Part shown: positions 51,375 to 59,849 of the stretch, piece after piece | Layout: each line of letters opens with the position of its first letter | Position numbering within the stretch: the stretch's first letter is position 1 | Source of the DNA: Spirosoma montaniterrae | GTDB taxonomy: Bacteria > Bacteroidota > Bacteroidia > Cytophagales > Spirosomataceae | Assembly (NCBI RefSeq): GCF_001988955.1 | Contig: NZ_CP014263.1 | Span: 2,356,001-2,420,000 of the forward strand | DNA: 64,000 bases | Direction of reading: 5' to 3' | Position numbers and translations under genes: made by a program | Notes under the pieces: model-generated | The model's database searches: none | What the model saw: only the letters and a program-made list of their open reading frames with translations | What the model was told of the DNA's origin: nothing

Positions 51375-51439
51375 CAAATATATTCTACTTATCAATACGA
51401 TAATCTGCCAAACAGTAAATAAAGCAAATATAAATTTGC
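51375..51439. promoter_or_regulatory. Divergent promoter region with palindrome GCAAATATAAATTTGC
   Basis: Minus-strand TATATTTG boxes occur at 51375-51382 and 51425-51432 (reading CAAATATA on plus), and a plus-strand TAAATTTG box at 51431-51438; the last two overlap inside the palindrome GCAAATATAAATTTGC (51424-51439). They lie between the helical protein gene (minus) and the PfpI gene (plus). Confidence 0.5.
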
Positions 51440-51534
51440 CCGATTACGTATTTGCCAACTATTCGACAAGTTATTTCTAAATAGGTTTAATATTCTTCCA
51501 GCCCAGTTTAAAATAGGTTACGACGCAGGATGTA

Positions 51535-52323
51535 GTGACGGATGAGCGGTTAACCGGAAACACGCTATATTCGTACCCGATGGCCGGCAGCCACGGCCAA
51601 ATTGCCCACTCAAAACACGCCGTCGAAAACATGGACCCGATTTATCGCGCGCTCATCGTTTGTACCAATCATACCGACTACCCAACAAAGTCACATAAAA
51701 CAGGCTTGTGGTTAAGTGAGGCAACGCACTTCTACGATGAACTGGCCGACCGTAACCTGCCTTACGACATTGCCAGTCCTGAAGGCGGTTTTATACCAAT
51801 CGATGAGAAAAGCCGGGACCGGCGCGATACGGTCGATGAGAAATGGTATAATAACCCTACGTTCCGACATAAGCTTGAACACTCATTACGGCTCGATGAG
51901 GTAAACCCTGACGAGTATCAAATTATTTATCTGGCAGGAGGACATGGCACCATGTGGGATTTCCCTGAAAATCAGGTATTGCAAACCCTAACGCGCCGAA
52001 TCTACGAGAAAGGTGGTATGGTAGCCGCCGTTTGCCACGGCGTCAGCGGATTACTGAACGTAAAGTTATCGGACGGGTCGTTATTAATCGCCAATCGGCA
52101 GATAACGGGCTTTTCGACTATGGAAGAAAAATTAATGCGGCTTGATGATGAAGTGCCTTTCCTGCTCGAAGACGCACTCCGTCAGAAAAATGCGCTGTAT
52201 AGCAAGAGCCTGATTCCGTTTCTGCCGCATATCGAAGTTGATGAACGGCTGATAACGGGGCAAAATCCGCTGTCGGCCCGTAAAGTGGGCCAAAAGGTCA
52301 TGGAAGAAATGTACGAGAAATAA
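51535..52323 (+). CDS. DJ-1/PfpI family protein (Hsp31-like)
   Basis: A 262-residue protein, or 247 or 230 from ATG 51580 or 51631; GTG 51535 is kept because AGGA lies just upstream, but DPIYRALIVCTNH is where the fold begins. KTGLWLSEATHFYDEL holds the family Glu; YQIIYLAGGHGTMWDF and GGMVAAVCHGVSGLL hold the nucleophilic Cys and His. ITGFSTMEEKLMRLDDEVPFLLEDALR is typical of the Hsp31/YDR533c group, which are glyoxalase III-like or chaperone-like. Probably protects from reactive aldehydes. It converges on rfbC. Confidence 0.85.
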   Translation: MTDERLTGNTLYSYPMAGSHGQIAHSKHAVENMDPIYRALIVCTNHTDYPTKSHKTGLWLSEATHFYDELADRNLPYDIASPEGGFIPIDEKSRDRRDTVDEKWYNNPTFRHKLEHSLRLDEVNPDEYQIIYLAGGHGTMWDFPENQVLQTLTRRIYEKGGMVAAVCHGVSGLLNVKLSDGSLLIANRQITGFSTMEEKLMRLDDEVPFLLEDALRQKNALYSKSLIPFLPHIEVDERLITGQNPLSARKVGQKVMEEMYEK

Positions 52324-52324
52324 G

Positions 52325-52363
52325 GTTCTACGTACTAAGGTACATGTTCTGAGTACGTAGAAC
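52325..52363. terminator. Hairpin between convergent PfpI and rfbC genes
   Basis: GTTCTACGTACT (52325-52336) pairs exactly with AGTACGTAGAAC (52352-52363); the loop is 15 bases. There is no T run, but it fills the gap between both stops and may end transcription in both directions. Confidence 0.45.
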
Positions 52364-52368
52364 AGAAT

Positions 52369-52914
52369 TCAGACAACTTGTTGCGGAAATACCTCGCGCA
52401 GATACTTCAGTTCCTGATCTTTATCTGAAACAATCGGACTGTCGATGCCCCAGTTGATATTCAGGTCGGGATCGTCCCAGCGAATGCCCGATTCCGAAGC
52501 TTTGTTGTATACGTTCGTGCATTTATAGCTAAAAACGCTGTCTTCTAACGTAACAAATCCGTGGGCAAAGCCTTCGGGAATGTAAGCCATGTTGGCGAGT
52601 TTGGCATCGAGCAAAAACGTCTCATACTGACCAAAGGTGGGCGAATCAGGGCGTAGGTCAACGGCTACATCGAGTACTTGCCCGGTAATAACCCGCACCA
52701 ATTTACCCTGTGCGAAAGGTTCGTTCTGCATGTGCAGCCCGCGTAGGACGCCTTTCACTGAAAACGACTGATTATCCTGCACAAAGTCCATTGGCAGGCC
52801 CAGCGACGTGAACAGCGGTTTGTTATACGATTCAAAAAAGTAGCCGCGTTCGTCTTCAAAGACACGGGGAATCAGTTCAATCAGGCCCTTGATGGCCGTT
52901 TCCCGAAGTTGCAT
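52369..52914 (-). CDS. rfbC: dTDP-4-dehydrorhamnose 3,5-epimerase
   Basis: A 181-residue cupin of the RmlC type. GLIELIPRVFEDERGYFFESYN, GVLRGLHMQNEPFAQGKLVRVITGQVLDVAVDLR (catalytic His in R-G-L-H) and ANMAYIPEGFAHGFVTLEDSVFSYKCTNVYN (Tyr and the second His) match the whole family length. It makes dTDP-4-keto-L-rhamnose from the D-xylo-4-hexulose intermediate, so it links to surface rhamnose, although rmlA, rmlB and rmlD are not in the window. Divergent promoter boxes with pyrF are upstream. Confidence 0.95.
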   Translation of the reverse strand: MQLRETAIKGLIELIPRVFEDERGYFFESYNKPLFTSLGLPMDFVQDNQSFSVKGVLRGLHMQNEPFAQGKLVRVITGQVLDVAVDLRPDSPTFGQYETFLLDAKLANMAYIPEGFAHGFVTLEDSVFSYKCTNVYNKASESGIRWDDPDLNINWGIDSPIVSDKDQELKYLREVFPQQVV

Positions 52915-52951
52915 AAAACAGAGTTAGTCTGTAAACTGTTGGACTTATCGG

Positions 52952-52959
52952 CAAATTTA
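52952..52959 (-). promoter_or_regulatory. Promoter -7 box for rfbC
   Basis: Reads TAAATTTG on the minus strand, 38 bases before the rfbC start; matches TAnnTTTG. No -33 TTG at a suitable distance. Confidence 0.4.
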
Positions 52960-52980
52960 TGAAACCGCTTTGGTAGTTCG

Positions 52981-52988
52981 TACTTTTG
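52981..52988 (+). promoter_or_regulatory. Promoter -7 box for pyrF
   Basis: TACTTTTG on the plus strand, 36 bases before the chosen pyrF start (53024), identical to the box upstream of the GT4 gene at 6054. No -33 TTG at the usual distance. Confidence 0.45.
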
Positions 52989-53023
52989 GGGGTAGCCATT
53001 TTTAGTTGGTTCCCGTTTTTGGT

Positions 53024-53857
53024 ATGACGTACTCTGAATTAAGCGAACTTATTTTCCGTAAACAATCGTATCTCTGTGTTGGCTTAGACACCGATCCGCG
53101 TAAGCTTCCAACCCATCTGCTCGGCGAATCTGACCCGGTTTTTACGTTCAATAAAGCCATTATCGATGCCACTGCCGACCTCACCGTGGCCTATAAACCT
53201 AACCTTGCCTTCTACGAAGCCCAGGGGCCGCGTGGCTGGGAAAGCCTCCAGAAAACGCTCGACTATCTTCCTGCTGACTGTTTTACCATCGCCGATGCCA
53301 AACGGGGCGACATTGGCAACACGTCGGGCCTATACGCACGCACTTTTTTCGACCCAACTGCCGCCGGTTTACATTTCGACTCAGTCACGGTTGCGCCCTA
53401 CATGGGGCAAGACTCCGTGATGCCGTTCTTAGACTATAACCACAAATGGGTTATTCTGCTGGCTTTGACCTCAAACCCCGGCAGTGCTGATTTTCAGCGG
53501 CAACCCGTGGCCGAACAGGAGTTGTTCGAGGTAGTTATCGAGACCGCTCAGACCTGGGTTGGCCCTGACCACCACGAACGGCTGATGTTCGTAGTGGGTG
53601 CCACACAGGCCGACGAACTGACGCGCATCCGCGCATTGGCTCCGAAAAATTTTCTGTTAGTGCCCGGCGTAGGTGCCCAGGGCGGTTCGCTAACCGACGT
53701 GTCGCGCTACGGTCTGACACCCGATGGCGGGCTGTTGGTCAATGCGTCGCGCAACATTTTGTATGCATCGTCGGGTGCAGATTTTGCCGAACGGGCGCGG
53801 GCTGAAGCACAATCTTTGCAACGCCAAATGGCCGAACACCTGGCAACCTTACCGTAA
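53024..53857 (+). CDS. pyrF: Orotidine 5'-phosphate decarboxylase
   Basis: A 277-residue enzyme from ATG 53024 ([25 protein letters not shown]). [13 protein letters not shown] holds the D-A-K-R-G-D catalytic tetrad region of the long, subfamily 2 Pyr[30 protein letters not shown] segment [18 protein letters not shown] precedes it, and [14 protein letters not shown] and [14 protein letters not shown] close the phosphate site. It makes UMP from OMP in pyrimidine synthesis. The TTG at 53006 is a less likely start. The next gene, DUF2851, follows on the same strand with a 62-base gap. Confidence 0.95.
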   Translation: MTYSELSELIFRKQSYLCVGLDTDPRKLPTHLLGESDPVFTFNKAIIDATADLTVAYKPNLAFYEAQGPRGWESLQKTLDYLPADCFTIADAKRGDIGNTSGLYARTFFDPTAAGLHFDSVTVAPYMGQDSVMPFLDYNHKWVILLALTSNPGSADFQRQPVAEQELFEVVIETAQTWVGPDHHERLMFVVGATQADELTRIRALAPKNFLLVPGVGAQGGSLTDVSRYGLTPDGGLLVNASRNILYASSGADFAERARAEAQSLQRQMAEHLATLP

Positions 53858-53919
53858 ACGGTGACTTTGTACACATCGGCTCGTCACAGACAGCAACAGC
53901 CTGCTATCTGTTTACCCCT

Positions 53920-55215
53920 GTGACCGAATCGTTTTTGTACTTCCTGTGGCAATTTCAATATTTCAATACAATTCGGCTGACTACTACCGATGGAGAAGCC
54001 GTGCAGGTGTTGCATCCAGGTTTTCGGAACTATGATTCCGGACCCGATTTCACCAATGCACGGTTGCTGATTGGCGGGCAAACCTGGGGCGGTACGGTCG
54101 AGATGCATCTGAAAACGTCGGATTGGCTGGCTCATCGCCATCAGCACGACCGCGCTTACGACAATGTGATTCTGCACGTTGTCTGGCAGAACGACCAGCC
54201 CACGCTAAGCCAGCGGATCGAACGTACAAACGGCACAATACTGCCTACGCTCGAACTCCACCCGATTACCGACACGGCCCTGATTGACCGGTACGCGCTA
54301 CTGACCGACTCGCCCGATAGCATACCCTGCGCCGGGCAGTTGCAACGCGTGTCGCCCCTGCGGCTTACGGCTATGCTCGACAAAGCGATGCTGCAACGGC
54401 TGGAGCGCAAAGCGGCTGGGGTGCGGGCTGTTCACAACCATACCAACAACGACTGGGAAGAAACAGCTTACCGCTTGTTAGCCAGCAACATGGGCTTCAA
54501 AATTAACGCCGAACCCATGACCCAACTGAGCCGGGCCGTTCCGTTGAAAGCCCTGCTGAAACACCGCGACGTGCTCTATCAGTCCGAGGCCATGTTATTT
54601 GGCACAGCGGGTTTGCTCGATGCTATAAGCGAACCCGACGAGTATGTAAACAGGCTTCGTCGCGAGTACCGATTCTTTTCAACAAAGTATCAACTGGCCG
54701 ACCGGCAGCTATCGGCTGTGGCCTGGAAGTGGGGCCGTTTGCGACCCGCCAATTTCCCGACGCTTCGGCTGGCCCAGTTTGCCCGGCTTGTGACAAAGCA
54801 CGCCAGCCTTTTTTCTTTATTCGTTGGTTCTTCCGACGCTGAAATGCTGTTGAACAGCCTGCAAATCAGCCCATCAGACTATTGGCATACTCATTATCGC
54901 TTCGGTAAAGCAACCCTCAAAGGTGCCCCCGCCCTGGGCCGCGCTGCCGCCGAAAACATTGTGATTAACACAGTAGTGCCGCTGCTCGCTGCGTATGCCC
55001 ACCACCGCGAACAACCCGCCTACCTCGACCGGGCCGTGGCACTGCTCGAACAGCTTCCCGCCGAACATAACCGCCTGACTAAGCAGTGGGAATCGCTTGG
55101 TTTAGGTATCCGAACCGCCTTCGACTCGCAGGCGGCCATTGAATTATACAATGAGTTTTGCACACAGAAAAAATGCCTGAACTGCCAGATTGGAGTCGGG
55201 TTGATGAAGGGATAA
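53920..55215 (+). CDS. DUF2851 family protein
   Basis: A 431-residue cytoplasmic protein started at GTG 53920. TESFLYFLWQFQYFNTIRLTT, VLHPGFRNYDSGPDFTNARLLIGGQTWGGTVEMHLKTSDWLAHRHQHDRAYDNVILHVVW is the strongly conserved N-terminal block of DUF2851, with D, E and H residues (D-x-T/N, G-x-V-E-M-H) that look like a PD-(D/E)xK-type or metal-binding core; that is inference. It ends with QKKCLNCQIG, a C-x2-C pair. No role is established that I know of. An IS4-family element lies 1 base after its stop codon. Confidence 0.85.
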   Translation: MTESFLYFLWQFQYFNTIRLTTTDGEAVQVLHPGFRNYDSGPDFTNARLLIGGQTWGGTVEMHLKTSDWLAHRHQHDRAYDNVILHVVWQNDQPTLSQRIERTNGTILPTLELHPITDTALIDRYALLTDSPDSIPCAGQLQRVSPLRLTAMLDKAMLQRLERKAAGVRAVHNHTNNDWEETAYRLLASNMGFKINAEPMTQLSRAVPLKALLKHRDVLYQSEAMLFGTAGLLDAISEPDEYVNRLRREYRFFSTKYQLADRQLSAVAWKWGRLRPANFPTLRLAQFARLVTKHASLFSLFVGSSDAEMLLNSLQISPSDYWHTHYRFGKATLKGAPALGRAAAENIVINTVVPLLAAYAHHREQPAYLDRAVALLEQLPAEHNRLTKQWESLGLGIRTAFDSQAAIELYNEFCTQKKCLNCQIGVGLMKG

Positions 55216-55255
55216 AAATCAAACATGAGTCATCCCGAATTTTAGGGACACTCTG

Positions 55256-55323
55256 AAAAAAGAACCTCCTTTCTTAGCTTTGAGCATCACCACAACGCCA
55301 AAGCCAGAAAGGAGGTCTTTTTT
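55256..55323 (+). promoter_or_regulatory. Foldback leader hiding the transposase ribosome site
   Basis: Bases 55256-55281 (AAAAAAGAACCTCCTTTCTT region) pair with 55300-55323 (AAAGCCAGAAAGGAGGTCTT region) in a stem of about 22 pairs. The strong Shine-Dalgarno AGGAGG (55310-55315) 8 bases before the ATG is inside the stem. Transcripts that enter from outside would fold and hide it, while those started inside would not; this is the known self-control scheme of IS10/IS4-like elements, inferred here. Confidence 0.6.
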
Positions 55324-56670
55324 ATGGCAACGCCATGCACACAAAATAACAATACGACGCGCGTAAAGTCAACCGCGAATGACTTTCTACAAGCCCGAAT
55401 ACAGCACTATCTCCAACCCATTCAAGACCAGCTACTCCAGCAAATCGACAAGCGACTCGTAGCTACCTTTGCGACCTTGTTTAGCAGCATTCTGCTCTTT
55501 CGTAACACGAAGATGGGACTGCTACTGAGTGAGTTAGGAGGCTATATCGCTGGGCATGCCCACGCCCCGGCAGGTACCAAACGCCTAAGCAACCTCTTAC
55601 GATGCGCCTATTGGGACGCTGCTGTTATCGAGGAGTTTTTCTGGGCCAAGACCCAACGACGCATTGCCCAACTGGCGACTATGGGCAAACGGCCTTTGCT
55701 GGTGTGGGATGATAGTCGCATCGAGAAGCCAGAAAGTTGGTTTGTCGAAGGACTTTGTTCAGTCGAAAGTAGCAAGGGGAAACGACTCACCAAGATCAAG
55801 AAAGGCTTCTACAAGCCCCCTTCAGCCCGCATCTGCGTGCCGGGCTTTCACTGGACGGGTGTATTACTGGCCGCGCTGGGCGAAACACCCAGTGTGTGCC
55901 AGATGAGTTGGTGGACGACGCGGGGCAAGCATAAAGAGGTGGGTACCAACATCATGTTCCGTCTGCTTAGGCAGTTACAGGCCCATCTGCCAGCTTCCGT
56001 GCTGCATGTGCTGGATCGGGGCTATGCCAGTAGCTGGACGATTGAGTGGATGAGCCACTTCAAACAGGACTTTCTGGTGCGCTGGAAAAAGAATCACCTA
56101 CTGACTCACGGCGAAAAAGGCACCAAACAGACCCATCTGCTGGCCCGTAGTTGTGCGCCCCAGAGCCGTAAGCTCCTGCGCGACAAGGAACGTAAGATTA
56201 CCAAACAGGTCAGTGTGGGTTGGCTGGCCGTTCGTCATGCGGAGCATGAGCTATTGCCTTTATGGTTGCTGGTGGTCCGGGATCGCAGGCATCAGCAACC
56301 GCCCATGTACCTGCTCACATCCGTACCCGTCCGGGATGTGCATCAGGCTTGGCTACTGGTACACAGTTACATGCACCGTTGGCAGATTGAACAGGCTTTT
56401 CGAGCGGGCAAGGCCGAGTTCGGCCTGGAGTCGCCCCGGCTGTGGTTCTGGGAGAACCGGCTAAAGCTGTTGGGCATAGTCAGTTTAGTGTATGACTTTC
56501 TGTTATCGCTGTTACGCCACTGGCCGGATTGGATACCCCTATTTTTGAAACGGTGGGTACCCCGAACAGGCAATCGGCACCGATGCTCGTCGGTGCCGAT
56601 TTACAGACTGCGGTTAGCCATCTCAAACGCTTTAATGGTGGCCTTCGCCCTCACTCAAAATTCGGGATGA
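55324..56670 (+). CDS. IS4-family transposase (DDE)
   Basis: A 448-residue transposase. The DDE catalytic residues are D in LLVWDDSRIEKP (about residue 129), D in VLDRGYASSW (about 226), and E in the signature Y-x2-R-x3-E-x6-K, seen as YMHRWQIEQAFRAGK (about 345). That Y2R3E6K spacing is diagnostic for the IS4 family. It cuts and joins the element ends. The ORF ends inside the right inverted repeat. It is full-length with no frameshift, so probably active. A strong AGGAGG ribosome site precedes it, unlike most genes in the window. Confidence 0.95.
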   Translation: MATPCTQNNNTTRVKSTANDFLQARIQHYLQPIQDQLLQQIDKRLVATFATLFSSILLFRNTKMGLLLSELGGYIAGHAHAPAGTKRLSNLLRCAYWDAAVIEEFFWAKTQRRIAQLATMGKRPLLVWDDSRIEKPESWFVEGLCSVESSKGKRLTKIKKGFYKPPSARICVPGFHWTGVLLAALGETPSVCQMSWWTTRGKHKEVGTNIMFRLLRQLQAHLPASVLHVLDRGYASSWTIEWMSHFKQDFLVRWKKNHLLTHGEKGTKQTHLLARSCAPQSRKLLRDKERKITKQVSVGWLAVRHAEHELLPLWLLVVRDRRHQQPPMYLLTSVPVRDVHQAWLLVHSYMHRWQIEQAFRAGKAEFGLESPRLWFWENRLKLLGIVSLVYDFLLSLLRHWPDWIPLFLKRWVPRTGNRHRCSSVPIYRLRLAISNALMVAFALTQNSG

Positions 56671-56681
56671 CTCATGTTTGA

Positions 56682-58022
56682 TTAACTCACAACCACATCC
56701 TGCTTCGTACCGTCCCATGTTACGCGTTTGCCGGTGTGCTGAGCCATTGTCGCCATAATGTTGGCAACTGAGTGGTTGAAACCGGCGCGGGCGGGTGCGT
56801 TGGGTTCCTGACGGCTCCGAACACACTCCATCCAGTTACGCATGTGCAGCGAGGTCATCGGGTCGGAGCCGGTGTTGGCACTGGTTTCCATCTTTCCCAT
56901 TGACTTTAACTCGGTGTCGGCCAGCAGATTCGGCTTCATACCCATCTCTTTGGCAGCCCACTCTTTCAGCCCGCCTTCCGACGTAATCTTATTGGTATCG
57001 AGGTTAATCATGCCACCATTCGAGTAGTAGTACTCTTTGGTGCCGCCCGCTTCATTGTGCATCCGGCTCGAATAAAGCACCTGAAACCCTTTGGCTTTGT
57101 CATTGTCAGGACCGTAGTCGAATACCGCCGTGAACGTGTCGGGGTTAACCCGGCCATCTTTCCAGACGTATACGCCCCCGTTGGCAACTACCGAACGCGG
57201 ATGTTCTAACCCGCTGAACCAGTGTACGGTATCAATCTGGTGCGACATCCACTGCCCCGGTATTCCTGACGAATACGGATAAAACAGCCGATATTCCAGA
57301 TACTTGCGCGGGTCCCATTCTACTTTCGGGCGGTTGAGCAGGTAGCGATTCCAGTCGGTGTCTTCTTTCCGAATTTCGGCCACTAACTTGGGCCGACGCC
57401 ACCGACCCGGCTGGTTAACGTTCCACGTCATTTCAACCATGCTGATATCGCCAAACTTACCCGACCGGATAAATTCATTGGCCGCGTGGTAATTCGGTGC
57501 CGACCGACGCTGCGAACCAACCTGCACAATTTTCTTTGACTTCTCTACGGCTTTCAGGGCCTTACGAGCGTCTTCGAGCGATTCGGCGAATGGTTTTTCA
57601 ACGTACACGTCGCGGCCCGATTCAACGGCATCGACGCAGTGTAGCGCGTGCTGAAAATCGGCGGTGCTGATAATTACGGCGTCAATGTCTTTGCGTTCGA
57701 GCAGTTCGTCGTTGTTGCGAGCCTTGAAAAAGTTGCTGTCGTTCCAGCCTTTGCCTTTCAAAAACGCATCGGCCTCATCGCGACGACGGCTCCAGATGTC
57801 TGACACGCCTACAAACGCAAAGTTCATGTCTTTGGCGTGGTTCATAAACGACGGAGCCAGCGACTGCCGGAACCGGTCCGAAAACCCGATAATGCCCACC
57901 CGAACGCGCTCGTTGGCACCCACAATACGGGCGTAGCTGCTGGCCGAAAAGCTCATGCCCGGCACGGCCATGCCCAAACCGGCAAGCGCAGATTTTTTAA
58001 TAAACTCACGACGATTTTCCAT
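56682..58022 (-). CDS. Gfo/Idh/MocA family oxidoreductase, Tat-exported
   Basis: A 446-residue protein from ATG 58022 (MENRREFIKKSALAGLGMAVPG), with a twin-arginine-like signal (N-R-R-E-F-I) and a Ser-rich start. VRVGIIGFSDRFRQSLAPSF is the NAD-binding loop in altered form, DAVIISTADFQHALHCVDAVESGRDVYVEKPFAESLEDARK contains the E-K-P motif, and the C-terminal domain has GIPGQWMSHQIDTVHWF. Such exported oxidoreductases act on glycosides, often at C3. Together with DUF1080 and the isomerase-like gene it forms an operon. Its stop codon is at the IS right end. Confidence 0.88.
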   Translation of the reverse strand: MENRREFIKKSALAGLGMAVPGMSFSASSYARIVGANERVRVGIIGFSDRFRQSLAPSFMNHAKDMNFAFVGVSDIWSRRRDEADAFLKGKGWNDSNFFKARNNDELLERKDIDAVIISTADFQHALHCVDAVESGRDVYVEKPFAESLEDARKALKAVEKSKKIVQVGSQRRSAPNYHAANEFIRSGKFGDISMVEMTWNVNQPGRWRRPKLVAEIRKEDTDWNRYLLNRPKVEWDPRKYLEYRLFYPYSSGIPGQWMSHQIDTVHWFSGLEHPRSVVANGGVYVWKDGRVNPDTFTAVFDYGPDNDKAKGFQVLYSSRMHNEAGGTKEYYYSNGGMINLDTNKITSEGGLKEWAAKEMGMKPNLLADTELKSMGKMETSANTGSDPMTSLHMRNWMECVRSRQEPNAPARAGFNHSVANIMATMAQHTGKRVTWDGTKQDVVVS

Positions 58023-58064
58023 GTTGGGAATGTTCTTTTGCCTGAAAAGCAATTGGTTAGAAAA

Positions 58065-58802
58065 TTATAACGTTCTGATTTTCATATTCCTGTAGTACAC
58101 CCGGTTGCCGTGGTCCTGTAAAAGAATGTGACCTTTGGGAGCTTCCCCAAACCGACCGTGTGCATTATAATCGGGTGCGCTGTATTTGCTCATGGCAACC
58201 AGTTCACGAAACTTTTCGCTGCCGCGCTCGTAGTCTACTACTTTCTTGCCGTTGAGCCAGTGTTCAACGTGTGTTCCTTTGGAGATGATACGGCCCGTGT
58301 TCCACTCTCCGATAGCGTTGGCCTGCTTGCCCGTGGCCGGAATCAGGTCGTATAGCGAACCGACCGTGCGATTTCCATCACGTCCTTTTTTGGCATCGGG
58401 GTGTTTGTCGTCGTCCAGCACCTGAAATTCCAGCCCAAACGCCGACCCCGCCGGTTTCGGCTGATGCTCGACCACAAAATATTTAAGGCCACTATTGGCT
58501 CCTTCAGTCAATTTAAAATCAAACGTTATCTCAAAATCAGCATACTCGCCAGTCGTGACAATGTCGCCAAAGCTTTGCGATTCTGAGCCATCAGATTGTT
58601 GAATCGTGAGCATACCATCCTGCACCGACCAGCCGCGTTCGGGAAATTTATCGGCATAGGCTCCGCGCCAGCCATTGGTCGTTTTACCATCGAACAGCAG
58701 TTTCCAGCCTGCCCGTTTTTCTTTATCGGTCAGCGTGTTTGGCGTCGGGGGTGTATCAACTACAACCAGAAAGAACAAGAACAGGAAAATAGGCATAAGC
58801 AA
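58065..58802 (-). CDS. DUF1080 (3-keto-disaccharide hydrolase-like) secreted protein
   Basis: A 245-residue protein with a hydrophobic signal (LMPIFLFLFFLVVVDT, residues 2-17). WKLLFDGKTTNGWRGAYADKFPERGWSVQDGMLTIQ is the classical start of DUF1080/PF06439, followed by NSGLKYFVVEHQPKPAGSAFGLEFQVLDDDKHPDAKKGRDGNRTVGSLYDLIPATGK and NTGRIISKGTHVEHWLNGKKVVDYERGSEKFRELV. The family hydrolyses 3-keto-glycosides, as produced by Gfo/Idh/MocA-type oxidoreductases. It lies 42 bases after the oxidoreductase gene's start in the same operon. Confidence 0.9.
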   Translation of the reverse strand: MLMPIFLFLFFLVVVDTPPTPNTLTDKEKRAGWKLLFDGKTTNGWRGAYADKFPERGWSVQDGMLTIQQSDGSESQSFGDIVTTGEYADFEITFDFKLTEGANSGLKYFVVEHQPKPAGSAFGLEFQVLDDDKHPDAKKGRDGNRTVGSLYDLIPATGKQANAIGEWNTGRIISKGTHVEHWLNGKKVVDYERGSEKFRELVAMSKYSAPDYNAHGRFGEAPKGHILLQDHGNRVYYRNMKIRTL

Positions 58803-58823
58803 ACAGTGTACTATTTACCTCTG

Positions 58824-59747
58824 TTACAGAAGATGTTTTAGTGTCTTGGTGATGTAATCTTTATTGATTTGCGCGCATTGAGCGGGCGTTTTGTCTTTCT
58901 CCGGCACGCCGTCTAATTCAATTACGCCCCAACCGGCAAACCCAATGTCGTCCAACGCGTTAAATACCGCCGGAACATTTACATTACCCCGACCCAGTTC
59001 TACGAATCGGTATGCTTTCGGGTCGTTAGGCTTGTCGGGCAGGGGCGACATCGTGTCTTTCAGGTGCAACGCATATAACATGTCTTTGTACTGCCGCACA
59101 GCATTTTCGGGCAAGCCGCCCCCCTGCCGGTAATGGGCAATATCGAGCAGCAATTTGCAATACTTGGGGTTCATGGCCTGCACAATCACATCGACTTCTT
59201 CGGGCGTTTCGCCAAGCTGATTCATGTGGTTGTGGTAGGCGGCCTGTATGCCCATGTCGGCAGTTTGCCTGCCAATTTCGTTCATCACAGCCGCCAGCCG
59301 TTTCAGTTCGTCGGTGGTAGGAGGCCGGTCTTTGGGTCGCACGCTGTTGGTCAACTGAATGGCCGACCCGCCTAATGCTTTTACAAAACTGGCATGGGCC
59401 ACGTGCATGTCGATGGTACTCTGCTCTTTAGCCGGGTCGATTTCAACATTGCCACTCGAAAACATCGCCAGTTTAAGTTTGTGCTGATCGAGCAGTGCTT
59501 TCAGTTCCGACGGTTTGGCTTTGTATGGCCCGAAGGTGTTGGCCCGAAGTTGAATGCCCCGGTAGCCCAGAGCGGCCAGGTCGGCAATGGCCTGCGCGTC
59601 GTTGCCGCCCCAGGTAATAGCTGAGTAGGCAATCTGGAGTCCTGATTTTTTGGTTAATCCGGCCCAGCCATCGACACCGGCTGCAAGAGCCAGCGCCGAC
59701 AGGCCGGTGGTTCGGAGAAACTGTCGTCGGTTTACAGTCTCGTTCAT
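58824..59747 (-). CDS. Sugar phosphate isomerase/epimerase-like TIM barrel, exported
   Basis: A 307-residue protein with a Tat-like signal (TVNRRQFLRTTGLSALALAAGVDGWA, residues 5-30). The AP-endonuclease-2/xylose-isomerase TIM barrel has AYSAITWGGNDAQAIADLAALGYRGIQLRAN, AAYHNHMNQLGE (H-x-H metal site), YCKLLLDIAHYRQGG (D-x-x-H), and GVIELDG (Glu). Such proteins, when exported, act in 3-keto-sugar pathways as epimerases, isomerases or lyases. It is the first gene of the three-gene minus-strand operon that ends at the IS. Confidence 0.87.
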   Translation of the reverse strand: MNETVNRRQFLRTTGLSALALAAGVDGWAGLTKKSGLQIAYSAITWGGNDAQAIADLAALGYRGIQLRANTFGPYKAKPSELKALLDQHKLKLAMFSSGNVEIDPAKEQSTIDMHVAHASFVKALGGSAIQLTNSVRPKDRPPTTDELKRLAAVMNEIGRQTADMGIQAAYHNHMNQLGETPEEVDVIVQAMNPKYCKLLLDIAHYRQGGGLPENAVRQYKDMLYALHLKDTMSPLPDKPNDPKAYRFVELGRGNVNVPAVFNALDDIGFAGWGVIELDGVPEKDKTPAQCAQINKDYITKTLKHLL

Positions 59748-59849
59748 AGAAAAGAAGGGGAGGAATAATCAGTATAAGCCGCTGGCTTACTGATAAATAA
59801 GGTTTGCAATGATGTTGAGTTGTACATATAAGCCCGTCGTTTTCGGTTT

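Larger units (their letters stand above)
55217..56683 (+). mobile_element. IS4-family insertion sequence, complete
   Basis: Terminal inverted repeats of 27 perfect bases are 55217-55243 (AATCAAACATGAGTCATCCC start) and 56657-56683. Between them is one transposase gene with a strong foldback leader. The left end lies directly after the DUF2851 stop and the right end overlaps the stop of the Gfo/Idh/MocA gene. No direct target duplication is visible next to either end. Base composition and Shine-Dalgarno use differ from the host genes, as expected for a mobile element. Confidence 0.93.
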
